From NCBI GenBank assembly GCA_003526525.1, contig DPVV01000480.1, positions 1 through 25,779 of the forward strand: a stretch of DNA of 25,779 nt, given 5' to 3'. The notes beneath the pieces were generated by a model that did not search any database, had not been told where the DNA came from, and worked only from the letters and a program-made list of their open reading frames with translations. The position numbers were made by a program, and so were the translations under genes. The DNA comes from Lachnoclostridium phytofermentans. Lineage in GTDB: Bacteria; Bacillota; Clostridia; Lachnospirales; Lachnospiraceae. Below, in pieces: positions 1-6,455 of the stretch; the first letter of the stretch is position 1, and each line of letters starts with the position of its first letter.

Positions 1-45
1 AGAAAACAAACCCGATTCTGACAATCAGAATCGGGTTTGTTTTCT
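1..45. terminator. Perfect 20-bp hairpin terminator
   Basis: Bases 1-20 and 26-45 are exact reverse complements around the loop ACAAT. The outer stem is A-rich on one side and T-rich on the other, so it can terminate in either direction. It lies 33 bases after the stop codon of the CPBP protease gene (minus strand) and most likely ends the TetR-CPBP transcript. What lies to the left of the window is not visible. Confidence 0.85.
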
Positions 46-77
46 TCTGCACAGCAAAATCAAAAATTCTCGCAATG

Positions 78-839
78 TTATTTTTTAGTAGTCTTTGATG
101 TATCGCCAGTATTAATAGTTTTCCACAAGCATATAGCATAAATCGAAAGTACACCTACTTGTATAGCAAGAATAATCAATGCTGTTTTATCAAGTGCATC
201 ACCTGTAATACTCGAGATATAATCATGTGCCGCATGCCAGATAATAACTATCCATAGACTTCTTGTAATACTTACAATTTCAGCAAGTACAAATCCTACT
301 AAGAATGCAAAAAATAACTGTAATACAAGATATAATGGACTTTTTCCATTAAAAATATTTGCAAGATGAAGAGCTCCAAATACGACAGAAGTCCAAATAA
401 TGGCATTCTTTCTTCCCTTCTCTTCCATAAATTTCAGTGCAAGTCCTCTAAAATAAATTTCCTCATTAAAACCAACCGCAACTGTAAAAAATAATAAAAT
501 AAAATATTGTAATACTGAAACCTCTGAACTAAAACCCGCGATAACTATTGGGAGTATTTCTACAGCCAATAACGGTATATACCACCATACTTTATGATTT
601 GTATCTTTTTTACTTAATTGAAATCCATAATCAGAAAGCGTAAATCGAGTTTTTCTCATGATAATAATACCAATTGCTATTGAAATTATGAGGAAAACCG
701 TAGTTACTACAATTTGTACATTGGTATCTAACCATATTATTTGTGGAACTGCTGTTCCAAGCGCTGTAATAAATGTACAAAGTAATCCAATTAAAATTGC
801 AGAAAAGTATGGATGTTTCTGATAAAAAGATTCTTTCAT
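78..839 (-). CDS. CPBP family intramembrane metalloprotease
   Basis: Multipass membrane protein of 253 residues with about seven to eight hydrophobic segments. The CPBP (Abi/CAAX-like) signature is present: the EExxxR-type motif EEIYFRG near residues 126-132, a conserved His in FGALHLAN near 158, and a third motif HAAHD near 202. These are the expected zinc-binding and catalytic positions. Family members cleave membrane or prenylated substrates, and some serve in bacteriocin self-immunity; the substrate here cannot be told. The ATG overlaps the TGA of the upstream TetR gene (ATGA), with GAGGGGG as ribosome binding site inside that gene, so the two are translationally coupled. The role is probably whatever stress or peptide response the TetR protein senses (inference). 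Confidence 0.88.
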   Translation of the reverse strand: MKESFYQKHPYFSAILIGLLCTFITALGTAVPQIIWLDTNVQIVVTTVFLIISIAIGIIIMRKTRFTLSDYGFQLSKKDTNHKVWWYIPLLAVEILPIVIAGFSSEVSVLQYFILLFFTVAVGFNEEIYFRGLALKFMEEKGRKNAIIWTSVVFGALHLANIFNGKSPLYLVLQLFFAFLVGFVLAEIVSITRSLWIVIIWHAAHDYISSITGDALDKTALIILAIQVGVLSIYAICLWKTINTGDTSKTTKK

Positions 840-1420
840 ATGTTATATTCCCCCTCATTTTTCAATTTTAACATTAATCCCATAAAGGAATTGTTTAGTA
901 ATCTTCGATTTTCTTTATCATTAAATTTGCAGTTATTAGTTGCAAACATAGCTGCAATCCCATGAGTCGTAAGCCATATTCCTGTATACAGCTCTTTTGC
1001 TGCATTTATGCTTAACCCAGTTATTTGACATAACATTTCTATGACTTTATCATCTCCTTCTGTATTTCCTGCAATATCCATTATGCTTTGTTCTCGAAAC
1101 ACATCCGACATAAATAGTAACTTGAATAGATTCTTCTCATTCTTAGCAAAATCAATATATGCAAGACCCATATTAAGAAAGCCATCCTCTGAATTTTCTC
1201 CTGCACTCATCATGCGCTCATTATAAATATTCTCAGCCATCTCATAAACTGCAGTCTTAAGCCCTTCCATTGAATTATATGTTCGAAATATAGGATGCAC
1301 GGAACATCCTATTTCCTTTGCTAAATCACGAGCATTTAAGGAATCCATCCCTTTCTCCCTAACCATGCGAATCGCTACGTTCATAATTTCTTCTTCTGTA
1401 ACCTTAATTTTCGGTGGCAT
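836..1420 (-). CDS. TetR family transcriptional regulator (partner of CPBP protease)
   Basis: A 194-residue protein with an N-terminal TetR helix-turn-helix: a first helix region (EEEIMNVAIRMVREKG), then LNARDLAKEIGCSVHPIFRTYNSMEGL near residues 28-55. The C-terminal part is a helical ligand domain resembling TetR_C_33/WHG-type regulators. The recognition helix departs from the usual pattern, with HPIFRTY in place of xxlYrYF. The start is an ATG behind AAGGAGAGG. It is the first gene of a two-gene operon and overlaps the protease by 4 bases. The promoter immediately upstream contains palindromes placed for autorepression. Identity as TetR is secure; the ligand is unknown. Confidence 0.9.
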   Translation of the reverse strand: MPPKIKVTEEEIMNVAIRMVREKGMDSLNARDLAKEIGCSVHPIFRTYNSMEGLKTAVYEMAENIYNERMMSAGENSEDGFLNMGLAYIDFAKNEKNLFKLLFMSDVFREQSIMDIAGNTEGDDKVIEMLCQITGLSINAAKELYTGIWLTTHGIAAMFATNNCKFNDKENRRLLNNSFMGLMLKLKNEGEYNI

Positions 1421-1440
1421 AAAATCCTCTCCTTCTAAAG

Positions 1441-1498
1441 TAGCTAACGTTACCTAACAATCGTTACTCATTATAAGGTAAAAAATGTATATTGTCAA
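1441..1498 (-). promoter_or_regulatory. TetR-CPBP promoter with two overlapping palindromes
   Basis: On the minus strand TTGACA (1493-1498) is followed after exactly 17 bases by TATAAT (1470-1475), a near-consensus sigma-A promoter. Directly downstream are TAACGATTGTTA (1455-1466, TAAC-N4-GTTA) and a 16-bp palindrome with one mismatch, TAGGTAACGTTAGCTA (1441-1456). Their centres are 12 bases apart and they cover the likely transcription start, so they are good candidates for the TetR operator. The promoter is seen in the sequence; binding is inferred. Confidence 0.75.
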
Positions 1499-1528
1499 TC
1501 GGAACTTATAAGAGGGAATACCTGAAAA

Positions 1529-1556
1529 GCACCCTATCACTTATATGATAGGATGC
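1529..1556 (-). terminator. Terminator-like hairpin, member of a dispersed family
   Basis: Minus strand GCATCCTATCAT-ATAAGTG-ATAGGGTGC folds into a stem of about 10 bp followed by TTTTC. It sits just after the stop codon of the decayed reading frame ending at 1568. The arms match hairpins near 19350, 22508 and 25675. Confidence 0.6.
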
Positions 1557-1567
1557 CAATTATTATA

Positions 1568-1760
1568 TTACAGTGAAATTTAATTTCGTCTTCTTTAAAA
1601 TGACTTTTTCATTCATCACATATAATAAATCTGTGCTGATATGATTTCCATTAATTCATTTATTTTCTAAATCCCAACACACCAATAAATTATCTTTTCC
1701 CATACCACAAACATAAGGATTACTATCATATTTATAGCAAAATTCAAGAAAATCTTCTTT
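1568..1760 (-). pseudogene. Decayed reading frame, family not recognised
   Basis: The 577 bases between the TetR promoter and the creatininase gene hold no intact gene. On the minus strand a readable stretch of about 60 codons runs from about 1745 to a stop at 1568. It contains protein-like runs (CYKYDSNPYVCGMGKDNLL, STDLLYVMNEKVILKK) broken by an in-frame TGA about halfway. A second island near 1815-1850 reads AALDNLMFFDGLT before a stop. No start codon with ribosome binding site is present. I cannot name the parent genes; decay is inferred from the interrupted frames. Confidence 0.4.
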
Positions 1761-1997
1761 CTCCTACGAATCAGTCATAATTTTCTTTAAAATCTTGTCG
1801 TTAAACCATCAAAAAACATTAAATTGTCTAATGCTGCCTGTGCTGCCCTCAAAGAAAACACTGTTATGAATAATTTTTACAATCGTGGTTTTTCTTTAAC
1901 ATTTCTAATCAAATTTACTTCATTTGCATAATTAAGTGTTAGTTCTGCGTTGTAAACTAATATGACCTTATACTTTAATTTGTACTGTAAAAAGAGA

Positions 1998-2846
1998 TTA
2001 TGCTTTACCATTTAATGATTCCATGATTCGTTTTACGGTATATTCAACCGTAAATTTCTCGATGCAATCTAAATTTACAATATTTTTGTACCCAGCGGGA
2101 TTACCTGCATATCCTAATGGCACCAGAGTTCGCGTGGCTTCACCACCTCTTCCCCATTGTTCAAGTTCCTTATTTGTTAACGATGTGGATTTAAGATTTT
2201 TCGCAACCTCCTCATTTACCAATTCGCTAAAATAATGCTTTATGAATGCAGTCTCGTATCCACCCGCATGAATGTCAAATAAGCCTATTTCTGATTTATC
2301 CATTCCAGCATAAAACTCTTCGGGATACTCAGGATTTAAGACCAAAATAAAGTCCTCATCTCCCTTTAATCCTATTCTGCTTAAATCATAAAAATCTACT
2401 AGTATACGGATATTTAAACCAAATTCATTTCTGCCAGTTTTGATTGCGTCTAAAATTGCCCTTATATGTATTACATCACCATGACAATTATTACAGAAAA
2501 TATTATGAAACCCCCAATCATGAAGATTATTAAAAATATCCATTAGAACGGCCTTCATAGTCTCTGGTCTCACCGAAAAAGTTCCTGGGAATCCACCTGT
2601 ACAATGGTTAATTCCCCAATAATATGGTGGAACAATCAACGCCTGCTGTCCTTTATTATTTAATTCTTCTAATATACATTTGCAAGAAGCATAACTCCAG
2701 TAAGAGTCAGTTCCTAGCGGCAGATGCGGTCCATGTTCTTCAATGACTCCAAGAGGAAATAATACAATTTGATTTTCTTTAGATGCCTTTTCAACCTCCT
2801 GCCATGTCATGTCCGCCATAGTCTTTTCAAAAATCGAATATCCCAT
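1998..2846 (-). CDS. Creatininase family protein
   Basis: The family comprises metal-dependent amidohydrolase-like enzymes (creatinine amidohydrolase, formamide hydrolases, mycofactocin MftE). From the preferred start the protein has 282 residues. The first metal motif EEHGPHLPLGTD is intact near residues 36-47 (Glu, His and Asp ligands), and HAGGYET near 193-198 matches the third motif. The second motif, usually NGHGGN, reads CNNCHGDVIH near 118-125, so its His is kept but the glycine-asparagine loop is altered. An ATG five codons upstream exists, but MGYSIF is preferred because GGGGG lies seven bases before it and repeat copy B shows its ribosome binding site at the same place. The gene stands alone behind repeat copy A. 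Its substrate is unknown. Confidence 0.85.
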   Translation of the reverse strand: MGYSIFEKTMADMTWQEVEKASKENQIVLFPLGVIEEHGPHLPLGTDSYWSYASCKCILEELNNKGQQALIVPPYYWGINHCTGGFPGTFSVRPETMKAVLMDIFNNLHDWGFHNIFCNNCHGDVIHIRAILDAIKTGRNEFGLNIRILVDFYDLSRIGLKGDEDFILVLNPEYPEEFYAGMDKSEIGLFDIHAGGYETAFIKHYFSELVNEEVAKNLKSTSLTNKELEQWGRGGEATRTLVPLGYAGNPAGYKNIVNLDCIEKFTVEYTVKRIMESLNGKA

Positions 2847-2857
2847 TTTATTTCCCC

Positions 2858-3160
2858 CCATATTTTAATAGAGTTATTTTACAGGAATTATACAAAAATT
2901 GTAAGACTTTAATTTCATCCTAATTTATGGTATAATATATATAAATAAAGGAACCTTGCTTTTATCTTTTTCCATCCACCAATTTTACAAAGCATCTATC
3001 GTGAAGATGCTTTGTTGCAACATTTATAATATTTTTAGATTGATTATTATTCCTTGTCAATTAAAGAAGCACCCTACTATCCACTATTAACTAATACAAC
3101 CTAACCTAAGTCAGACTCTCAAAAAACAGTATCATTGAAGTAATCCAATAGCAGGTGTTT
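2858..3160 (-). repeat. About 300-bp dispersed leader repeat, copy A
   Basis: This segment closely matches 21095-21411, by eye around 85-90 % identical outside one indel of roughly 20 bases. It fills nearly the whole gap between the terminator of the CBM9-like gene and the ribosome binding site of the creatininase gene. On the minus strand it contains TTGACA (3055-3060), a perfect 11-bp hairpin with arms ACAAAGCATCT/AGATGCTTTGT (about 2986-3014), a long AT-rich stretch, and a purine-rich site right before the ATG. The 5' end on that strand resembles the decayed tail of a coding region. It probably supplies the leader of the downstream gene; the -10 is weak (TAAAAA after 17 bases), so the promoter call is tentative. 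Confidence 0.75.
2986..3014. promoter_or_regulatory. Conserved leader hairpin in repeat copy A
   Basis: ACAAAGCATCT and AGATGCTTTGT form a perfect 11-bp stem around seven bases. Both arms are unchanged in copy B while the loop differs by one base, which suggests the structure is maintained. It is not followed by a T-run on the minus strand, so it is more likely a leader RNA structure than a terminator. Confidence 0.5.
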
Positions 3161-3164
3161 TAAA

Positions 3165-3217
3165 AAAAGAGGATATATGTATTGACCGAACAAATCGGAA
3201 TACGTATATCCTCTTTT
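3165..3217 (-). terminator. Strong intrinsic terminator of the CBM9-like gene
   Basis: AAAAGAGGATATATGTATT and its near-perfect complement form a stem of about 18-22 bp (one G-T position), topped by CCGA/TCGG. On the minus strand it begins four bases after the stop codon of the CBM9-like gene and is followed by a run of seven T. Confidence 0.85.
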
Positions 3218-3220
3218 AAA

Positions 3221-3826
3221 TTAACAATCCACAATGGTAGCTTCCGCAAAAAACTGTGGTAAATGAAAATTAGGCACAGGGTTTTGAATAGGGGAGTAAC
3301 TTGCATAATGTTCTATGCTTGGGTCCTCACTAATTTTATAGCAATTGAAGGCAAATTTATCACCTTGCTTTAAAGGTCTGCCCTCATTAAAAGTACAAAT
3401 CAATTCCATCGGAATTTTAAGCAATATGTTCCAATCATTATCATTCAACTCAGCCTTACATATCGCATGATAAGATGTAACATCAGATATCTTTCTTCTA
3501 TTTTTGATGGTACCACAATGGCTGAGCATTGCACCATTTGCATTCATTTCAAAGTTAAGATATTCGAATTTCTGATTATCCGGTCCGAAATTAATAAATA
3601 TCTCGAGACCACTATCCTGATATACTGGATCTTCATCCTCGGTAAACCTTCGTAGAGGGTTTTGTTCCACTGCTGTCATAGAAACAACGAGCCCATAATT
3701 ATCTAGTAATGCAATCTGTGCAAATGCCTCCACTCTATACCCTTTCGTCCATTGAAAATGGTCGATATAACACACTGGGCATTCCTTCAATTGTTCTAAC
3801 TCTTTGATTATTTTTACCTGGTATAT
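3221..3826 (-). CDS. Carbohydrate-binding family 9-like (DOMON-like) protein with altered start codon
   Basis: The protein resembles the CBM9-like domain: WTKGYRVEAFAQIALLDNYGLVV near the N-terminus, then YQDSGLEIFINFGP, the strand region YLNFEMNANGAML, and the close IPMELI...GDKFAFNCYKI. It has no signal peptide, so it would be cytosolic. The first formal start is TTG at 3790. The frame stays open upstream and adds IYQVKIIKELEQ, which looks like the usual family N-terminus. An AGAGGG site lies six bases before an ATA codon (3824-3826), so the native start was probably ATG and has mutated to ATA; ATT at 3830-3832 or the TTG could serve poorly. The gene follows the galE relic and nahK-like gene in the same direction. 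Confidence 0.65.
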   Translation of the reverse strand: MYQVKIIKELEQLKECPVCYIDHFQWTKGYRVEAFAQIALLDNYGLVVSMTAVEQNPLRRFTEDEDPVYQDSGLEIFINFGPDNQKFEYLNFEMNANGAMLSHCGTIKNRRKISDVTSYHAICKAELNDNDWNILLKIPMELICTFNEGRPLKQGDKFAFNCYKISEDPSIEHYASYSPIQNPVPNFHLPQFFAEATIVDC

Positions 3827-3853
3827 GGTAATCCCTCTTTTCTATTATGATTT

Positions 3854-4022
3854 TTATTCGTACCCATTCGGATTATTAATCTGCCATCTAAAGGCATCTT
3901 CACACATTTCTTCCAAATCTCTTTTAGCATTCCAACCAATCTCCTCTTTCGCAGAGCAGGATCAGCATAGAAGGTTGCAATATCGTAGAGACTCCGGCTC
4001 CACCCGTTACTAATATTGCCAT
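3854..4022 (-). pseudogene. galE: galE relic (UDP-glucose 4-epimerase) with large internal deletion
   Basis: The start is intact: AGGAGG followed five bases later by ATG and MAILVTGGAG, the NAD-binding N-terminus of GalE. After about ten codons the sequence jumps to the C-terminus: DIATFYADPA, then after a frameshift EIGWNAKRDLEEMCEDAFRW and INNPNGYE before TAA at 3854. A GalE has about 330-340 residues; only about 55 codons remain, so some 280 are missing and the frame is broken. It lies 72 bases downstream of the kinase gene. Identity rests on the two recognisable ends; the deletion is seen directly. Confidence 0.85.
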
Positions 4023-4094
4023 AGTTCCCTCCTATCCATATGTCCCATTAATGATATCTCCTTTTGACACTTTTATCAATAAGTTAAGTTTTCT

Positions 4095-5207
4095 CTACAT
4101 GTATTTCTTAACAATCTGATTCATCTGATCCCAATTACGTTCCATATCCTCTACTAACTTTAACTGTGTTCTGCAACGATCCAAATTGTGATTTTCTCTG
4201 TGAATTCTAAAATAAGTATCACCTTGTAAATAATCGGTTAAGAATCTCATTCCACATTCCAGTGTCATGAGTTTCGCTCCCATTGGAAGCATCTCCATTT
4301 CCTTCTGTATCAAGCTGCCATTGCAACCTTCAAGGTAGCCTTTGGTATATAACTCAAACAGCTCCAAATCAATTGATACCTTGGATAAGTCAGTCTCATC
4401 CTCTGCTGCAGTGTTTGCTCCAAATCTTATCGAATCACCAAAATCATTGATGGAGAGACCGGGCATTACGGTATCTAAATCAAGGACACAGATTCCTTTT
4501 CCCGTTGTCTTATCTATCAATATGTTATTTAATTTGGTATCATTATGTGTTACACGTAGCGGAAGTTCACCTTTACTGAGCATATCCATACATACCTTCA
4601 TATCTTGTTCTCTTGCAATCAAGAAATTTATCTCATCCTGAACATTTTTTACACGATCGTATGTATCCTTTGCAATTGCTTCTTGAAATGATTTAAAACG
4701 AGCCGGTGTATTATGAAAATCAGGAATTGTTTCATACAAACTGTCTGCATCATAATTAGCCAAAAGATTTTGAAAACGTCCAAAGGCTACTGCGCTTTGA
4801 TAAAAATCATCCGGCTTTTCCACCTTGTCAAAGCAGATTGCATCATCTATATATTGATATGCTCTCCAATAAGCTCCGAAGCTGTCTATGTAAAACTTTT
4901 TGCCATCCTTTGTACTAACTATGTTCACAGTTTCCCGGTTAACATCACCATTGTTTTTACGGATTACTTCTTTTAAAAATGAAGTAACTCCCCATATGTT
5001 TTCCATCAATTGTTCAGGGTTCTTAAAAATTTCGTGATTCAAACGTTGAAGGATATACTTAACCTTAGAATCGCCTTGTTGAAATTCGACTATAAATGTA
5101 TCATTAATATGTCCGCTTCCGTATATTTTGTGATTAAGGTAGTCACCTTTAAAATCAATTGCTTGAATAGCTTCTTCTATTCTAGCACAGTAACCTTCTC
5201 TCGTCAT
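4095..5207 (-). CDS. nahK: Phosphotransferase family kinase, N-acetylhexosamine 1-kinase-like
   Basis: A 370-residue protein of the APH/choline-kinase fold. Seen motifs: GSGHINDTF near 30-38 (nucleotide loop), the catalytic loop HNDTKLNNIL at 221-230, and the metal-binding DLDTVMPG at 243-250 followed by NDFGDSIR. Length and motifs fit NahK/LnpB, which phosphorylates GlcNAc or GalNAc at C1 in the lacto-N-biose/galacto-N-biose pathway. The neighbouring galE relic supports this, because GalE acts in the same pathway. The start ATG follows AGGAGGGAAGGCAACG. The phosphorylase and uridylyltransferase genes of the pathway are not in the window. The kinase fold is certain; NahK specificity is likely but inferred from motif and context. 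Confidence 0.8.
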   Translation of the reverse strand: MTREGYCARIEEAIQAIDFKGDYLNHKIYGSGHINDTFIVEFQQGDSKVKYILQRLNHEIFKNPEQLMENIWGVTSFLKEVIRKNNGDVNRETVNIVSTKDGKKFYIDSFGAYWRAYQYIDDAICFDKVEKPDDFYQSAVAFGRFQNLLANYDADSLYETIPDFHNTPARFKSFQEAIAKDTYDRVKNVQDEINFLIAREQDMKVCMDMLSKGELPLRVTHNDTKLNNILIDKTTGKGICVLDLDTVMPGLSINDFGDSIRFGANTAAEDETDLSKVSIDLELFELYTKGYLEGCNGSLIQKEMEMLPMGAKLMTLECGMRFLTDYLQGDTYFRIHRENHNLDRCRTQLKLVEDMERNWDQMNQIVKKYM

Positions 5208-5298
5208 CGTTGCCTTCCCTCCTAATTTATGTTTTTAGGATATTAATCCCATAATTGTCTGGGATAGAACCCTTTTTCTTGAAATGATTTCATAACGT

Positions 5299-5324
5299 TT
5301 ATTAAAATCGAATGATTTTAATAA
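5299..5324. promoter_or_regulatory. AT-rich palindrome upstream of the kinase gene
   Basis: TTATTAAAATC and GATTTTAATAA form a perfect 11-bp inverted repeat around GAAT, about 92 bases before the start of the kinase gene. A TATAAT sits further upstream on the minus strand (5401-5406), so the palindrome would lie in the leader or act as an operator. No further promoter element is convincing. Confidence 0.35.
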
Positions 5325-5448
5325 TAATACGAAATGCATTCCTCTCATCCATAGAATTATTCCATTCTTTTTATCTTGTATTTATGCCATATCCTATCGC
5401 ATTATACTAGTAAAATCAAGTACTCTTATACTATATTGCAAAAAATAT

Positions 5449-5489
5449 AATAGGTTACAGTACTTTTGGTATGAAAGTATTGTAACCTA
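5449..5489. terminator. Intrinsic terminator hairpin
   Basis: ATAGGTTACAGTACTTT pairs with AAAGTATTGTAACCTAT over 17 bp with one G-T-type mismatch, loop TGGTATG. On the minus strand it follows the stop codon of the decayed binding-protein gene by about 24 bases, with a T-rich tail. It most likely ends the glycosidase/TetR operon. Confidence 0.8.
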
Positions 5490-5512
5490 TCATTATGAAT
5501 CTTTGTTTTTAA

Positions 5513-5706
5513 TTATTTCTCTTTTCCTGCGAGGAACTCATCGAATTGACGTTGTACTTCTGCGATATACTCATCAATTCCTGCGTCTTTTAATTTTTTG
5601 ATAGCCTTATCATATTCTGTATCAAAATCTAAAAAGCTGAACGAATCGCAGCCAAATCTTTTCCGGTTACTTCTTTGATCGCAGTTTCACTCTCTTTCGG
5701 TTACTT
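5513..5706 (-). pseudogene. C-terminal relic of a sugar ABC transporter binding lipoprotein (LplA type)
   Basis: About 60 codons remain on the minus strand. One frame reads ETAIKEVTGKDLAAI; after a one-base shift near 5640 another frame continues SFLDFDTEYDKAIKKLKDAG and ends DEYIAEVQRQFDEFLAGKEK before TAA. This is the typical C-terminus of LplA-like extracellular solute-binding proteins. The N-terminal 400 or more residues are absent. The relic starts about 20 bases downstream of the TetR gene, so the operon once ended in a binding-protein gene. It differs from the C-terminus of the intact binding protein at 11376-13046, so it is not a copy of that gene. Confidence 0.75.
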
Positions 5707-5724
5707 CTGTTTTACAATAGGTAT

Positions 5725-6327
5725 TTAGAATAGTATTCCCTTAATATACTCAAAGGACAGCTTGGGGTGAACTCCGGCAAAATTCCTAGAAATATACCAT
5801 TCACCAGCTATTAACGTCCAGAAGGTCTGAGCCATCAAGGAGCTGCTTCCTGATTTAATTTCACCTGTCTCTTGTCCCTTCAGAATAACAGGTTCAATCG
5901 TATCCTTAACCATATCAGGGCTGTTTTCAATAACTTTGATTATTTCCTTATGCTTACTGACTCTGGAGTAGATGGCTCCTTCCAGTTTAGGGCTTATTTT
6001 TGTGCCCTTTACAAATTTATTTCCGGTTATATCTAGATAAAACTTCTCCAGGGTTTTTAAAGCTGAATCCTCAACCATCTCAAGTATTACCGGATCCTTC
6101 ATACCAGCCTTCCACTCGTCAAATAATTCCTGATATATAATTTCCTTGGTAGGAAAATATCTAAAAATCAATGCTTCACTACAGTCCGTAGCCTTAGCAA
6201 TCTCCTTTGTCGTAACTGCGTCATACCCTTTATTTGCGAACAAGCGGCAAGCCGTTTCTAATATCTGCTTGCTTCTTTTTTCATTACCCATTCGGACAAA
6301 CTTTTTGCTTTCCGTTTTTTCAGCCAT
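5725..6327 (-). CDS. TetR family regulator of the GH106-like/ABC operon
   Basis: A 200-residue protein. The N-terminal helix-turn-helix spans roughly residues 17-63: RSKQILETACRLFANKGYD, then TTKEIAKATDCSEALIFRYF, a canonical TetR recognition helix. The remaining helices form the ligand domain. The ATG follows AAGGAAGG. It lies 129 bases after the glycosidase gene on the same strand and carries its own upstream candidate operator TAAGTATTTACTAA. Matching sites flank the divergent promoters at 11135-11350, which makes it the likely repressor of the transporter and glycosidase genes. The inducer is presumably the imported sugar or a product (inference). Confidence 0.88.
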   Translation of the reverse strand: MAEKTESKKFVRMGNEKRSKQILETACRLFANKGYDAVTTKEIAKATDCSEALIFRYFPTKEIIYQELFDEWKAGMKDPVILEMVEDSALKTLEKFYLDITGNKFVKGTKISPKLEGAIYSRVSKHKEIIKVIENSPDMVKDTIEPVILKGQETGEIKSGSSSLMAQTFWTLIAGEWYISRNFAGVHPKLSFEYIKGILF

Positions 6328-6343
6328 AATAATCCTTCCTTAT

Positions 6344-6357
6344 TAAGTATTTACTAA
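6344..6357. promoter_or_regulatory. Candidate TetR operator upstream of the TetR gene
   Basis: TAAGTATTTACTAA lies 17 bases before the TetR start codon. It differs by one base from the perfect palindrome TAAGTATTTACTTA at 11337-11350. The match between a regulator's own leader and the divergent promoters is the main evidence for the regulon. Confidence 0.75.
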
Positions 6358-6455
6358 TATATATCACATTGCTTTCTTTATTTCAACTCTCTCGGTCTAT
6401 CTGATTATATATGCCATTGGCATGGTATTCGCCACAGGCAGGTTATAAAGGAGAA

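Noticed and set aside
631..858. 75-codon frame overlapping the CPBP protease and TetR genes
   Set aside because: It lies in another frame of two well-supported genes and has no domain or ribosome binding site.
2858..3160. Repeat A/B considered as an insertion sequence
   Set aside because: No transposase frame, no terminal inverted repeats and no target duplications were seen.
4095..5207. Kinase considered as an aminoglycoside resistance gene
   Set aside because: The fold is shared, but length, motifs and the adjacent galE relic fit sugar 1-kinases better.
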